A stretch of DNA of 64,000 nucleotides. Source: Calliopsis andreniformis (taxonomy: Eukaryota > Arthropoda > Insecta > Hymenoptera > Andrenidae). The stretch covers positions 17,316,001-17,380,000 of the forward strand of contig NW_027480422.1 of the NCBI RefSeq assembly GCF_051401765.1. Direction: 5' to 3'. The position numbers were made by a program, and so were the translations under genes. The notes under the pieces were generated by a model, which had not been told where the DNA came from, ran no database searches, and saw only the letters and a program-made list of their open reading frames with translations. Of the stretch, positions 41,201 to 53,400 are shown piece by piece; the stretch's first letter is position 1, and every line of letters begins with the position of its first letter.

Positions 41201-42920
41201 TTGTATTTGGTGCTTCTGGCGTTCACTTCTTAGGCCCTAGCTATTGGATCTGGTGGACCAACGCCCTAGAGTGAAGCCTAAGATGCCCGGAACGTGGAAA
41301 TGACCATCACTTTCACACTGGTTGCAATTATTCCCCTTATACGATGGAAAAACTGTTGTATTTTTATTGTATTTTATGTTTCGGGCGTTGACTTCTAAGG
41401 CCCTAACTATTGGATCTGGTGGAGCAACGCCCTAGGGTGAAGCCGAGGTTCGCCAGAACGTAGAAATGGCCATAGCTTTCATACTGGTTGCAATTATTCC
41501 CGTTATACGATGGAAAAACTGTTGTATTTTGATTGTATTTTATGTTTCGGGCGTTGACTTATAAGGCCCTAGCTATTCGATCTCGTGGAGCAACTACCCA
41601 GGGTGAAGCCAAGGTTGCCCGGAACGTAGAAATGACCATTACTTTCACACTGGTTGCAGTTATTCATGCTATACGATGGAAAAACTGTTGCATTTTTATT
41701 GTACTTTCTTCTTCTGGCTTTGACTTCTAAGGTCTTAGCTATTCGATCTGGTGGTGCAACGACCTAGAGTGAAGCCTATGTTGCACGGAATGTAGAAGTG
41801 ACCATAACTTTCACACTGGTTGCAATTACTCGATTTATACAATGGAAAAGCTGTTGTATTAATTCTGTATTTTATGTTTCGGGCGTTGACTTCTTAGGCC
41901 CTAACTATTCGATCTGGTGGAGCAACGCCCTAGAGTGAAGCCTAGGTTGCCCGGAACGTAGAAATGACCATAACTTTCACACTGGTTGCTATTATTCGTT
42001 TGATACGTTGGAAAATCTGTTGTATTTATAATGTATTTTATGCTTCTGGCGTTGTCTTCTGAGGCCCTAACTGTTCGATCTGGTGGGACAACGCCCTAGA
42101 ATGAATCCTAGGTTGCCCGGAACGTAGAAATGACCATAACTTTCACACTGGTTGCAATTATTCCCGTTATACGATGGAAAAACTGTTGTATTTTTTGTAT
42201 TTTATGTATCGGGCGTTGAGTTCTCGGGCGCTAGCTATTCGATATGGTGTAGCATCGCCCTAGAGTGAAGCCTAGGTTGCCCGGAACGTAGAAATGACCA
42301 TTACTTCCACACTGTTTGCAATTATTCATTTTATACAATGGAAAAACTGTTGTATTTTTATTGTATTTTATGCTTCTGGCGTTGACTTCTAAGGTCCTAG
42401 CCATTCGATCTCGTTGGGCAACGTCCAAGAGTGAAGCCTATGTTGCCCGAAACGTAGAAAAGACCATTACCTTCACACTGGTTGCAATAATTCTTTTTAT
42501 ACTATGGAAAAACTGTTGTATTTATTTTGTATTTGGTGCTTCTGGCGTTCACTTCTTAGGCCCTAGCTATTGGATCTGGTGGGCCAACGCCCTAGAGTGA
42601 AGCCTAAGATGCCCGGAACGTGGAAATGACCATCACTTTCACACTGGTTGCAATTATTCCCCTTATACGATGGAAAAACTGTTGTATTTCTATTGTATTT
42701 TATGTTTCGGGCGTTGACTTCTAAGGCCCTAACTATTGGATCTGGTGGAGCAACGCCCTAGGGTGAAGCCGAGGTTCGCCAGAACGTAGAAATGGCCATA
42801 GCTTTCATACTGGTTGCAATTATTCCCGTTATACGATGGAAAAACTGTTGTATTTTGATTGTATTTTATGTTTCGGGCGTTGTCTTCTTGGCACTATCTA
42901 TTCGATCTGGTGGAGCAATG
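38241..42920 (+). repeat. Module S1, copy 2 (about 28 monomers)
   Basis: This follows copy 1 closely, with one extra monomer at about 39,252-39,417 and only scattered base changes otherwise. It ends near 42,920-42,965, inside the conserved end box, where it switches back to an earlier point of S1 (the GCTTTCATTCTGG monomer) rather than going on into S2. Confidence 0.84.
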
Positions 42921-45900
42921 CTCTAGAGTAAAGCCTAGGTTGCCCGGAACGTAGAAATGACCATAGCTTTCATTCTGGTTGCAATTATTCGTTTTATACG
43001 ATGGAAAAACTGTTGTATTTATTTTGGATTTGGTGCTCCTGGCGTTGACTTCTTAGGCCCTAACTATTGGATCTGTTGGAGCAACGCCCTAGAGTGAAGC
43101 CTAGGTTGCCGGAACGTAGAAATGACCATAGCTTTCACACTGGTTGCAATTATTCCTGTTATACAAAGGAAAAACTGTTGTATCTACATTGTATTTTATG
43201 CTTCTGGCGCTGACTTCTTAGGCCCTAACTATTCGATCTGGTGGAGCGACGCCCTACAGTTAAGCCTAGGTTGCCCGGAACGTAGAAATGACCTTTACTT
43301 TCACACTGTTTGCAAATATACATTATATACGGTGGAAAATCTGTTGCATTTATATTGTGTTTTATATTTCTGGCGTTGACTTCTTAGGCCCTAACTATTC
43401 GACCTGGTGGAACAACTCGCTAGAGTGAAGCCTAGGTTGCCCGGAACGTAGAAATGACCTTTAATTTCACACTGTTTGCAAGTATACATTATATACGGTG
43501 GAAAAGCTGTTGTATTTATATTGTATTTTATGCTTCTGGCGTTGTCTTCTTAGGCACTATCTATTCGATCTGGTGGAGCAATGCTCTAGAGTAAAGCCTA
43601 GGTTGCCCGGAACGTGGAAATGACCATAACTATCAGACTGGTTGCAATTATTCGTTTTATAGGATGGAAAGACTGTTGTATTTATATTGTATTTGGTGCT
43701 CCTGGCGTTGACTTGTTAGGCCATAACTATTGGATCTGTTGGAGCAACGCCCTAGAGTGTAGCCTAGGTTGCACGGAACGTATAAATGACCATTACTTCC
43801 TCACTGTTTATAATTATTCATTTTATACATGGAAAAACTGTTGTATTTATATTGCATTTTCTGATTCTGGCATTGACTTCTAAGGCCCTAACTATTCGAC
43901 GTGGTGGGCAACGCCATAGAGCGAAACCTAGGTTGCTCGGAACGTAGAAATGACCATTACTTTCACACTGGTTGCAATTATTCGTTTTATAGGATGGAAA
44001 GACTGTTGTATTTATATTGTATTTTATAGTTATGGCGTTGCCTTCTAGGGCCGTAGCTATTCGATGTAGTTGAGCAACGCCCTATAGTGAAGCCTAGGTT
44101 GCCCGGAACGTAGAAGTGACCATAGCTTTCATACTGGTTGCAATTATTCGTTTTATACGATGGAAAAACTGTTGCATTTATTTTGTATTTGGTGCTCCTC
44201 TATTGACTTCTTAGGCCCTAGCTATTGGATCTGGTGGGCCAACGCCCTAGAGTGAAGCCTAGGTTGCCCGGAACGTAAAACTGACCATAACATTCATACT
44301 GGTTGCAATTATTCGTTTTATACGATGGAAAAACTGTTGTATTTTTATTTTATTTTATGCTTCTGGCGTTGACTTCTAAGTCCCTAGCTATTCGATCTGG
44401 TGGAGCAACGCCCTAGAGTGAAGCCTAGGTTGCCCGGAACGTAGAAATGACCATCACCTTCACTCTGGTTGCAATCATTCCTGTTATACGGTGGACAAAC
44501 TGTTGTATATATATTATACTTTATGCTTCAGGCGTTGACTTCTAAGGCCGTAGCTATTCGTCGTGGTGGAGCAACGCCCTAGAGTGAAGCCTAGGCTGCA
44601 CGGAATGTAGAAGTGACCATAACTTTCACACTGGTTGCAATTATTCCCGTTATACGATGGAAAAACTGTTGTATTTTATGTATTTTATGTATCGGGCGTT
44701 GAGTTCTCGGGCGCTAGCTATTCGATATGGTGTAGCATCGCCCTAGAGTGAAGCCTAGGTTGCCCGGAACGTAGAAATGACCATTACTTCCACACTGTTT
44801 GCAATTATTCATTTTATACAATGGAAAAACTGTTGTATTTTTATTGTATTTTATGCTTCTGGTGTTGACTTCTAAGGTCCTAGCTATTCGATCTCGTTGG
44901 GCAACGTCCAAGAGTGAAGCCTATGTTGCCCGAAACGTAGAAAAGACCATTACCTTCACACTGCTTGCAATAATTCTTTTTATACTATGGAAAAACTGTT
45001 GTATTTATTTTGTATTTGGTGCTTCTGGCGTTCACTTCTTAGGCCCTAGCTATTGGATCTGGTGGACCAACGCCCTAGAGTGAAGCCTAAGATGCCCGGA
45101 ACGTGGAAATGACCATCACTTTCACACTGGTTGCAATTATTCCCCTTATACGATGGAAAAACTGTTGTATTTTTATTGTATTTTATGTTTCGGGCGTTGA
45201 CTTCTAAGGCCCTAACTATTGGATCTGGTGGAGCAACGCCCTAGGGTGAAGCCGAGGTTCGCCAGAACGTAGAAATGGCCATAGCTTTCATACTGGTTGC
45301 AATTATTCCCGTTATACGATGGAAAAACTGTTGTATTTTGATTGTATTTTATGTTTCGGGCGTTGACTTATAAGGCCCTAGCTATTCGATCTCGTGGAGC
45401 AACTACCCAGGGTGAAGCCAAGGTTGCCCGGAACGTAGAAATGACCATTACTTTCACACTGGTTGCAGTTATTCATGCTATACGATGGAAAAACTGTTGC
45501 ATTTTTATTGTACTTTCTTCTTCTGGCTTTGACTTCTAAGGTCTTAGCTATTCGATCTGGTGGTGCAACGACCTAGAGTGAAGCCTAGGTTGCACGGAAT
45601 GTAGAAGTGACCATAACTTTCACACTGGTTGCAATTACTCGATTTATACATTGGAAAAGCTGTTGTATTAATTCTGTATTTTATGTTTCGGGCGTTGACT
45701 TCTTAGGCCCTAACTATTCGATCTGGTGGAGCAACGCCCTAGAGTGAAGCCTAGGTTGCCCGGAACGTAGAAATGACCATAACTTTCACACTGGTTGCTA
45801 TTATTCGTTTGATACGTTGGAAAATCTGTTGTATTTATAATGTATTTTATGCTTCTGGCGTTGTCTTCTGAGGCCCTAACTGTTCGATCTGGTGGGACAA

Positions 45901-46525
45901 CGCCCTAGAATGAATCCTAGGTTGCCCGGAACGTAGAAATGACCATAACTTTCACACTGGTTGCAATTATTCCCGTTATACGATGGAAAAACTGTTGTAT
46001 TTTTTGTATTTTATGTATCGGGCGTTGAGTTCTCGGGCGCTAGCTATTCGATATGGTGTAGCATCGCCCTAGAGTGAAGCCTAGGTTGCCCGGAACGTAG
46101 AAATGACCATTACTTCCACACTGTTTGCAATTATTCATTTTATACAATGGAAAAACTGTTGTATTTTTATTGTATTTTATGCTTCTGGCGTTGACTTCTA
46201 AGGTCCTAGCCATTCGATCTCGTTGGGCAACGTCCAAGAGTGAAGCCTATGTTGCCCGAAACGTAGAAAAGACCATTACCTTCACACTGGTTGCAATAAT
46301 TCTTTTTATACTATGGAAAAACTGTTGTATTTATTTTGTATTTGGTGCTTCTGGCGTTCACTTCTTAGGCCCTAGCTATTGGATCTGGTGGACCAACGCC
46401 CTAGAGTGAAGCCTAAGATGCCCGGAACGTGGAAATGACCATCACTTTCACACTGGTTGCAATTATTCCCCTTATACGATGGAAAAACTGTTGTATTTCT
46501 ATTGTATTTTATGTTTCGGGCGTTG
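42921..46525 (+). repeat. Module S1, copy 3 (about 22 monomers)
   Basis: Starting part-way into S1, this matches copy 2 at offset 3,975 and then 3,809 bp, and copy 1 at offset 12,926 bp from about 43,267. It shares the CACTGCTTGCAATAATTC change near 44,960 with copy 2 (41,150) but not with copy 1, so copy 3 derives from copy 2 in that part. Confidence 0.84.
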
Positions 46526-49500
46526 ACTTCTAAGGCCCTAACTATTGGATCTGGTGGAGCAACGCCCTAGGGTGAAGCCGAGGTTCGCCAGAACGTAGAA
46601 ATGGCCATAGCTTTCATACTGGTTGCAATTATTCCCGTTATACGATGGAAAAACTGTTGTATTTTGATTGTATTTTATGTTTCGGGCGTTGTCTTCTTGG
46701 CACTATCTATTCGATCTGGTGGAGCAATGCTCTAGAGTAAAGCCTAGGTTGCCCGGAACGTAGAAATGACCATAACTATCAGACTGGTTGCAATTATTCG
46801 TTTTATAGGATGGAAAGACTGTTGTATTTATATTGTATTTAATAGTTATGGCGTTGTCTTCTAGGGCCGAAGCTATTCGATGTGGTTGAGCAACGCCCTA
46901 GAGTGAAGCCTAGGTTCCCCGGAACGTAGAAATGACCATAGCTTTCATACTGGTTGCAATTATTCGTTTTATACGATGGAAAAACTGTTGTATTTATTTT
47001 GTATTTGGTGCTCCTTGCGTTGACTTCTTAGGCCCTAACATTTGGATCTGTTGGAGCAACGCCCTAGGGTGATTCCTAGGTTGCCCGGCACGTAGAAATG
47101 ACCATAACTTTCAGACTGGTTGCTATTATTCGTTTTATACGATGGAAGAACTGTTGTATTTATATTGTATTTTATGCTTCTGGCATTGACTTCTTAGGCC
47201 CTAACTGTTCGATCTGGTGGAACAACGCCCTAGAATGAGGCCTAGGTTGCCCGGAACGTAGAAATGACCATTACTTTCACACTGGTTGCAGTTATTCATG
47301 CTATACGATGGAAAAACTGTGGCATTTTTGTTGTATTTTTATCTTCTGGCTTTGACTTCTAAGGTCCTAGCTATTCGATCTGATGGAGCAACGCCCTAGA
47401 GTGAAGCCTAGCTTGCGCGTGACGTAGAAGTGACCATACCATTAACACTTGTTGCAATTATTCGTTTTATTCGATGGAAAAACTGTTTTATTTTTACTGT
47501 ATTTTATGTTTCGGGCGTTGACTTCTAAGGTCCTAGCTATTCGATCTCGTGGGGCAACGTTCAAGAGTGAAGCCTGTGTTGGCCGAAACGTAGAAAAGAC
47601 CATTACTTCCACACTGGTTGCAATCATTCTTTTTATACTATGGAAAAACTGCTGTACTTTTACTTTATTTTATGCTTCTGGCGTTGACTTCTAAGTCCCT
47701 AGCTATTCGATCTGGTGGATCAACGCCCTAGAGTGAAGCCTAGGTTGCCCGGAACGTAGAAATGACCATCACCTTCACTCTGGTTGCAATCATTCCTGTT
47801 ATACGATGGAAAAACTGTTGTATATATATTATACTTTATGCTTCTGGCATTGACTTCTAAGGCCCTAACTATTCGATGTGGTGGAGCAACGCCCTAGAGT
47901 GAAGCCTAGGTTGCCCGGAACGTAGAAATGACCATAGCTTTCACACTGGTTGCAATTATTCCTGTTATACAAGCGAAAAACTGTTGTATTTACATTGTAT
48001 TTTATGCTTCTGGCGCTGACTTCTTAGGCCCTAACTATTCGATCTGGTGGAGCGACGCCCTACATTTAAGCCTAGGTTGCCCGGAACGTAGAAATGACCT
48101 TTACTTTCACACTGTTTGCAAATATACATTATATACGATGGAATAGCTGTTGTATTTATATTGCATTTTATGCTTCTGGCGTTGTCTTCTTAGGCCCTAA
48201 CTATTCGATCTGGTGGAGCAATGCTCTAGAGTAAAGCCTAGGTTGCCCGGAACGTAGAAATGACCTTTACTTTCACACTGTTTGCAAATATACATTATAT
48301 ACGATGGAAAAGCTGTTGTATTTATATTGTATTTTATGCCTCTGGCGTTGTCTTCTTAGGGCCTAACTATTCGATCTGGTGGAGCAATGCTCTAGAGTAA
48401 AGCCTAGGTTGCCCGGAATGTACAAATGACCATTACCTTCACACTGCTTGCAATTACTCGTTTTATACAATGGAAAACTGTTGTATTAATATTGTATTTT
48501 ATGCTTCCGGCGTTGTCTTGTAAGGCCCTGACTATTCGATCTGGTGGAGCAACGCCCTAGAGAGAAGCCTAGGTTGCCCGGAACGTAGAAATGACCATAA
48601 CTTTCACACTGGTTGCAGTTATTCATGCTATACGATGGAAAAACTGTTGCATTTTTATTGTACTTTCTTCTTCTGGCTTTGACTTCTAAGGTCTTAGCTA
48701 TTCGATCTGGTGGTGCAACGACCTAGAGTGAAGCCTAGGTTGCACGGAATGTAGAAGTGACCATAACTTTCACACTGGTTGCAATTAATCGATTTATACA
48801 ATGGAAAAACTGTTGTATTAATTCTGTATTTTATGTTTCGGGCGTTGACTTCTTAGGCCCTAACTATTCGATCTGGTGGAGCAACGCCCTAGAGTGAAGC
48901 CTAGGTTGCCCGGAACGTAGAAATGACCATAACTTTCACACTGGTTGCTATTATTCGTTTGATACGTTGGAAAATCTGTTGTATTTATATTGTATTTTAT
49001 GCTTCTGGCGTTTTCTTCTGAGGCCCTAACTGTTCGATCTGGTGGGACAACGCCCTAGAATGAAGCCTAGGTTGCCCGGAACGTAGAAATGACCATAACT
49101 TTCACACTGGTTGCAATTATTCCCGTTATACGATGGAAAAACTGTTGTATTTTTTGTATTTTATGTATCGGGCGTTGAGTTCTCGGGCGCTAGCTATTCG
49201 ATATGGTGTAGCATCGCCCTAGAGTGAAGCCTAGGTTGCCCGGAACGTAGAAATGACCATTACTTCCACACTGTTTGCAATTATTCATTTTATACAATGG
49301 AAAAACTGTTGTATTTTTATTGTATTTTATGCTTCTGGCGTTGACTTCTAAGGTCCTAGCTATTCGATCTCGTTGGGCAACGTCCAAGAGTGAAGCCTAT
49401 GTTGCCCGAAACGTAGAAAAGACCATTACCTTCACACTGGTTGCAATAATTCTTTTTATACTAAGGAAAAACTGCTGTACTTTTACTTTATTTTATGCTT

Positions 49501-49675
49501 CTGGCGTTGACTTCTAAGTCCCTAGCTATTCGATCTGGTGGAGCAACGCCCTAGAGTGAAGCCTAGGTTGCCCGGAACGTAGAAATGACCATCACCTTCA
49601 CTCTGGTTGCAATCATTCCTGTTATACGATGGAAAAACTGTTGTATATATATTATACTTTATGCTTCTGGCATTG
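46526..49675 (+). repeat. Module S2, third unit (3,150 bp)
   Basis: Near-identical to 33,600-36,749 at offset 12,926 bp, with the same order of 19 monomers. I noticed only isolated base differences, for example GTACAAATGACC near 48,420. Confidence 0.86.
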
Positions 49676-52445
49676 ACTTCTAAGGCCCTAACTATTGGAT
49701 CTGGTGGAGCAACGCCCTAGGGTGAAGCCGAGGTTCGCCAGAACGTAGAAATGGCCATAACCTTCATACTGGTTGCAATTATTCCCGTTATACGATGGAA
49801 AAACTGTTGTATTTTGATTGTATTTTATGTTTCGGGCGTTGTCTTCTTGGCACTATCTATTCGATCTGGTGGAGCAATGCTCTAGAGTAAAGCCTAGGTT
49901 GCCCGGAACGTAGAAATGACCATAACTATCAGACTGGTTGCAATTATTCGTTTTATAGGATGGAAAGACTGTTGTATTTATATTGTATTTAATAGTTATG
50001 GCGTTGTCTTCTAGGGCCGAAGCTATTCGATGTGGTTGAGCAACGCCCTAGAGTGAAGCCTAGGTTCCCCGGAACGTAGAAATGACCATAGCTTTCATAC
50101 TGGTTGCAATTATTCGTTTTATACGATGGAAAAACTGTTGTATTTATTTTGTATTTGGTGCTCCTTGCGTTGACTTATTAGGCCCTAACATTTGGATCTG
50201 TTGGAGCAACGCCCTAGGGTGATTCCTAGGTTGCCCGGCACGTAGAAATGACCATAACTTTCAGACTGGTTGCTATTATTCGTTTTATACGATGGAAGAA
50301 CTGTTGTATTTATATTGTATTTTATGCTTCTGGCATTGACTTCTTAGGCCCTAACTGTTCGATCTGGTGGAACAACGCCCTAGAATGAGGCCTAGGTTGC
50401 CCGGAACGTAGAAATGACCATTACTTTCACACTGGTTGCAGTTATTCATGCTATACGATGGAAAAACTGTGGCATTTTTGTTGTATTTTTATCTTCTGGC
50501 TTTGACTTCTAAGGTCCTAGCTATTCGATCTGATGGAGCAACGCCCTAGAGTGAAGCCTAGCTTGCGCGTGACGTAGAAGTGACCATACCATTAACACTT
50601 GTTGCAATTATTCGTTTTATTCGATGGAAAAACTGTTTTATTTTTACTGTATTTTATGTTTCGGGCGTTGACTTCTAAGGTCCTAGCTATTCGATCTCGT
50701 GGGGCAACGTTCAAGAGTGAAGCCTGTGTTGGCCGAAACGTAGAAAAGACCATTACTTCCACACTGGTTGCAATCATTCTTTTTATACTATGGAAAAACT
50801 GCTGTACTTTTACTTTATTTTATGCTTCTGGCGTTGACTTCTAAGTCCCTAGCTATTCGATCTGGTGGATCAACGCCCTAGAGTGAAGCCTAGGTTGCCC
50901 GGAACGTAGAAATGACCATCACCTTCACTCTGGTTGCAATCATTCCTGTTATACGATGGAAAAACTGTTGTATATATATTATACTTTATGCTTCTGGCAT
51001 TGACTTCTAAGGCCCTAACTATTCGATGTGGTGGAGCAACGCCCTAGAGTGAAGCCTAGGTTGCCCGGAACGTAGAAATGACCATAGCTTTCACACTGGT
51101 TGCAATTATTCCTGTTATACAAGCGAAAAACTGTTGTATTTACATTGTATTTTATGCTTCTGGCGCTGACTTCTTAGGCCCTAACTATTCGATCTGGTGG
51201 AGCGACGCCCTACATTTAAGCCTAGGTTGCCCGGAACGTAGAAATGACCTTTACTTTCACACTGTTTGCAAATATACATTATATACGATGGAATAGCTGT
51301 TGTATTTATATTGCATTTTATGCTTCTGGCGTTGTCTTCTTAGGCCCTAACTATTCGATCTGGTGGAGCAATGCTCTAGAGTAAAGCCTAGGTTGCCCGG
51401 AACGTAGAAATGACCTTTACTTTCACACTGTTTGCAAATATACATTATATACGATGGAAAAGCTGTTGTATTTATATTGTATTTTATGCCTCTGGCGTTG
51501 TCTTCTTAGGGCCTAACTATTCGATCTGGTGGAGCAATGCTCTAGAGTAAAGCCTAGGTTGCCCGGAATGTAGAAATGACCATTACCTTCACACTGCTTG
51601 CAATTACTCGTTTTATACAATGGAAAACTGTTGTATTAATATTGTATTTTATGCTTCCGGCGTTGTCTTGTAAGGCCCTGACTATTCGATCTGGTGGTGC
51701 AACGACCTAGAGTGATGCCTAGGTTGCACGGAATGTAGAAGTGACCATAACTTTCACACTGGTTGCAATTACTCGATTTATACAATGGAAAAACTGTTGT
51801 ATTAATTCTGTATTTTATGTTTCGGGCGTTGACTTCTTAGGCCCTAACTATTCGATCTGGTGGAGCAACGCCCTAGAGTGAAGCCTAGGTTGCCCGGAAC
51901 GTAGAAATGACCATAACTTTCACACTGGTTGCTATTATTCGTTTGATACGTTGGAAAATCTGTTGTATTTATATTGTATTTTATGCTTCTGGCGTTTTCT
52001 TCTGAGGCCCTAACTGTTCGATCTGGTGGGACAACGCCCTAGAATGAAGCCTAGGTTGCCCGGAACGTAGAAATGACCATAACTTTCACACTGGTTGCAA
52101 TTATTCCCGTTATACGATGGAAAAACTGTTGTATTTTTTGTATTTTATGTATCGGGCGTTGAGTTCTCGGGCGCTAGCTATTCGATATGGTGTAGCATCG
52201 CCCTAGAGTGAAGCCTAGGTTGCCCGGAACGTAGAAATGACCATTACTTCCACACTGTTTGCAATTATTCATTTTATACAATGGAAAAACTGTTGTATTT
52301 TTATTGTATTTTATGCTTCTGGCGTTGACTTCTAAGGTCCTAGCTATTCGATCTCGTTGGGCAACGTCCAAGAGTGAAGCCTATGTTGCCCGAAACGTAG
52401 AAAAGACCATTACCTTCACACTGGTTGCAATAATTCTTTTTATAC
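49676..52445 (+). repeat. Module S2, fourth unit with one monomer lost
   Basis: This repeats 46,526-49,460 at offset 3,150, changing to 2,984 bp after about 51,690 because one CTTCTTCTGGCTTTGAC-type monomer is missing. It extends further than the truncated unit at 36,750. After 52,445 it passes into S1-type sequence. Confidence 0.85.
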
Positions 52446-53400
52446 TATGGAAAAACTGTTGTATTTATTTTGTATTTGGTGCTTCTGGCGCTCACTTCTT
52501 AGGCCCTAGCTATTGGATCTGGTGGACCAACGCCCTAGAGTGAAGCCTAAGATGCCCGGAACGTGGAAATGACCATCACTTTCACACTGGTTGCAATTAC
52601 TCCCTTTATACGATGGAAAAACTGTTGTATTTTTATTGTATTTTATGTTTCGGGCGTTGACTTCTAAGGCCCTAACTATTGGATCTGGTGGAGCAACGCC
52701 CTAGGGTGAAGCCGAGGTTCGCCAGAACGTAGAAATGGCCATAACCTTCATACTGGTTGCAATTATTCCCGTTATACGATGGAAAAACTGTTGTATTTTG
52801 ATTGTATTTTATGTTTCGGGGGTTGACTTATAAGGCCCTAGCTATTCGATCTCGTGGAGCAACGCCCAAGACTGAAGCCTAGGCTGCACGGAATGTAGAA
52901 GTGACCATAACCTTCACACTGCTTGCAATTACTCGTTTTATACAATGGAAAACTGTTGTATTAATTTTGTATTTTATGCTTCCGGCGTCGTCTTGTAAGG
53001 CCCTGACTATTCGATCTGGTGGAGCAACGCCCTAGAGAGAAGCCTAGGTTGCCCGGAACGTAGAAATGACCATAACTTTCACACTGGTTGCTATTATTCG
53101 TTTTATACGATGGAAAAACTGTTGTATTTATATTGTATGTTATGCTTCGGGCCTCGACTTCTAAGGCCCTAACTATTGGATCTGGTGGAGCAACTACCCA
53201 GGGTGAAGCCAAGGTTGCCCGGAACGTAGAAATGACCATTACTTTCACACTGGTTGCAGTTATTCATGCTATACGATGGAAAAACTGTTGCATTTTTATT
53301 GTACTTTCTTCTTCTGGCTTTGACTTCTAAGGTCTTAGCTATTCGATCTGGTGGTGCAACGACCTAGAGTGAAGCCTAGGTTGCACGGAATGTAGAAGTG
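52446..53400 (+). repeat. S1-type segment, recurring 3.3 kb later
   Basis: Together with the preceding 52,080-52,445 it matches 55,562-56,716, at offset 3,482 and then 3,316 bp. The later copy has lost one monomer. Shared private strings are ATGTTATGCTTCGGGCCTCG and CAACTACCCAGGGTG. Confidence 0.8.
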
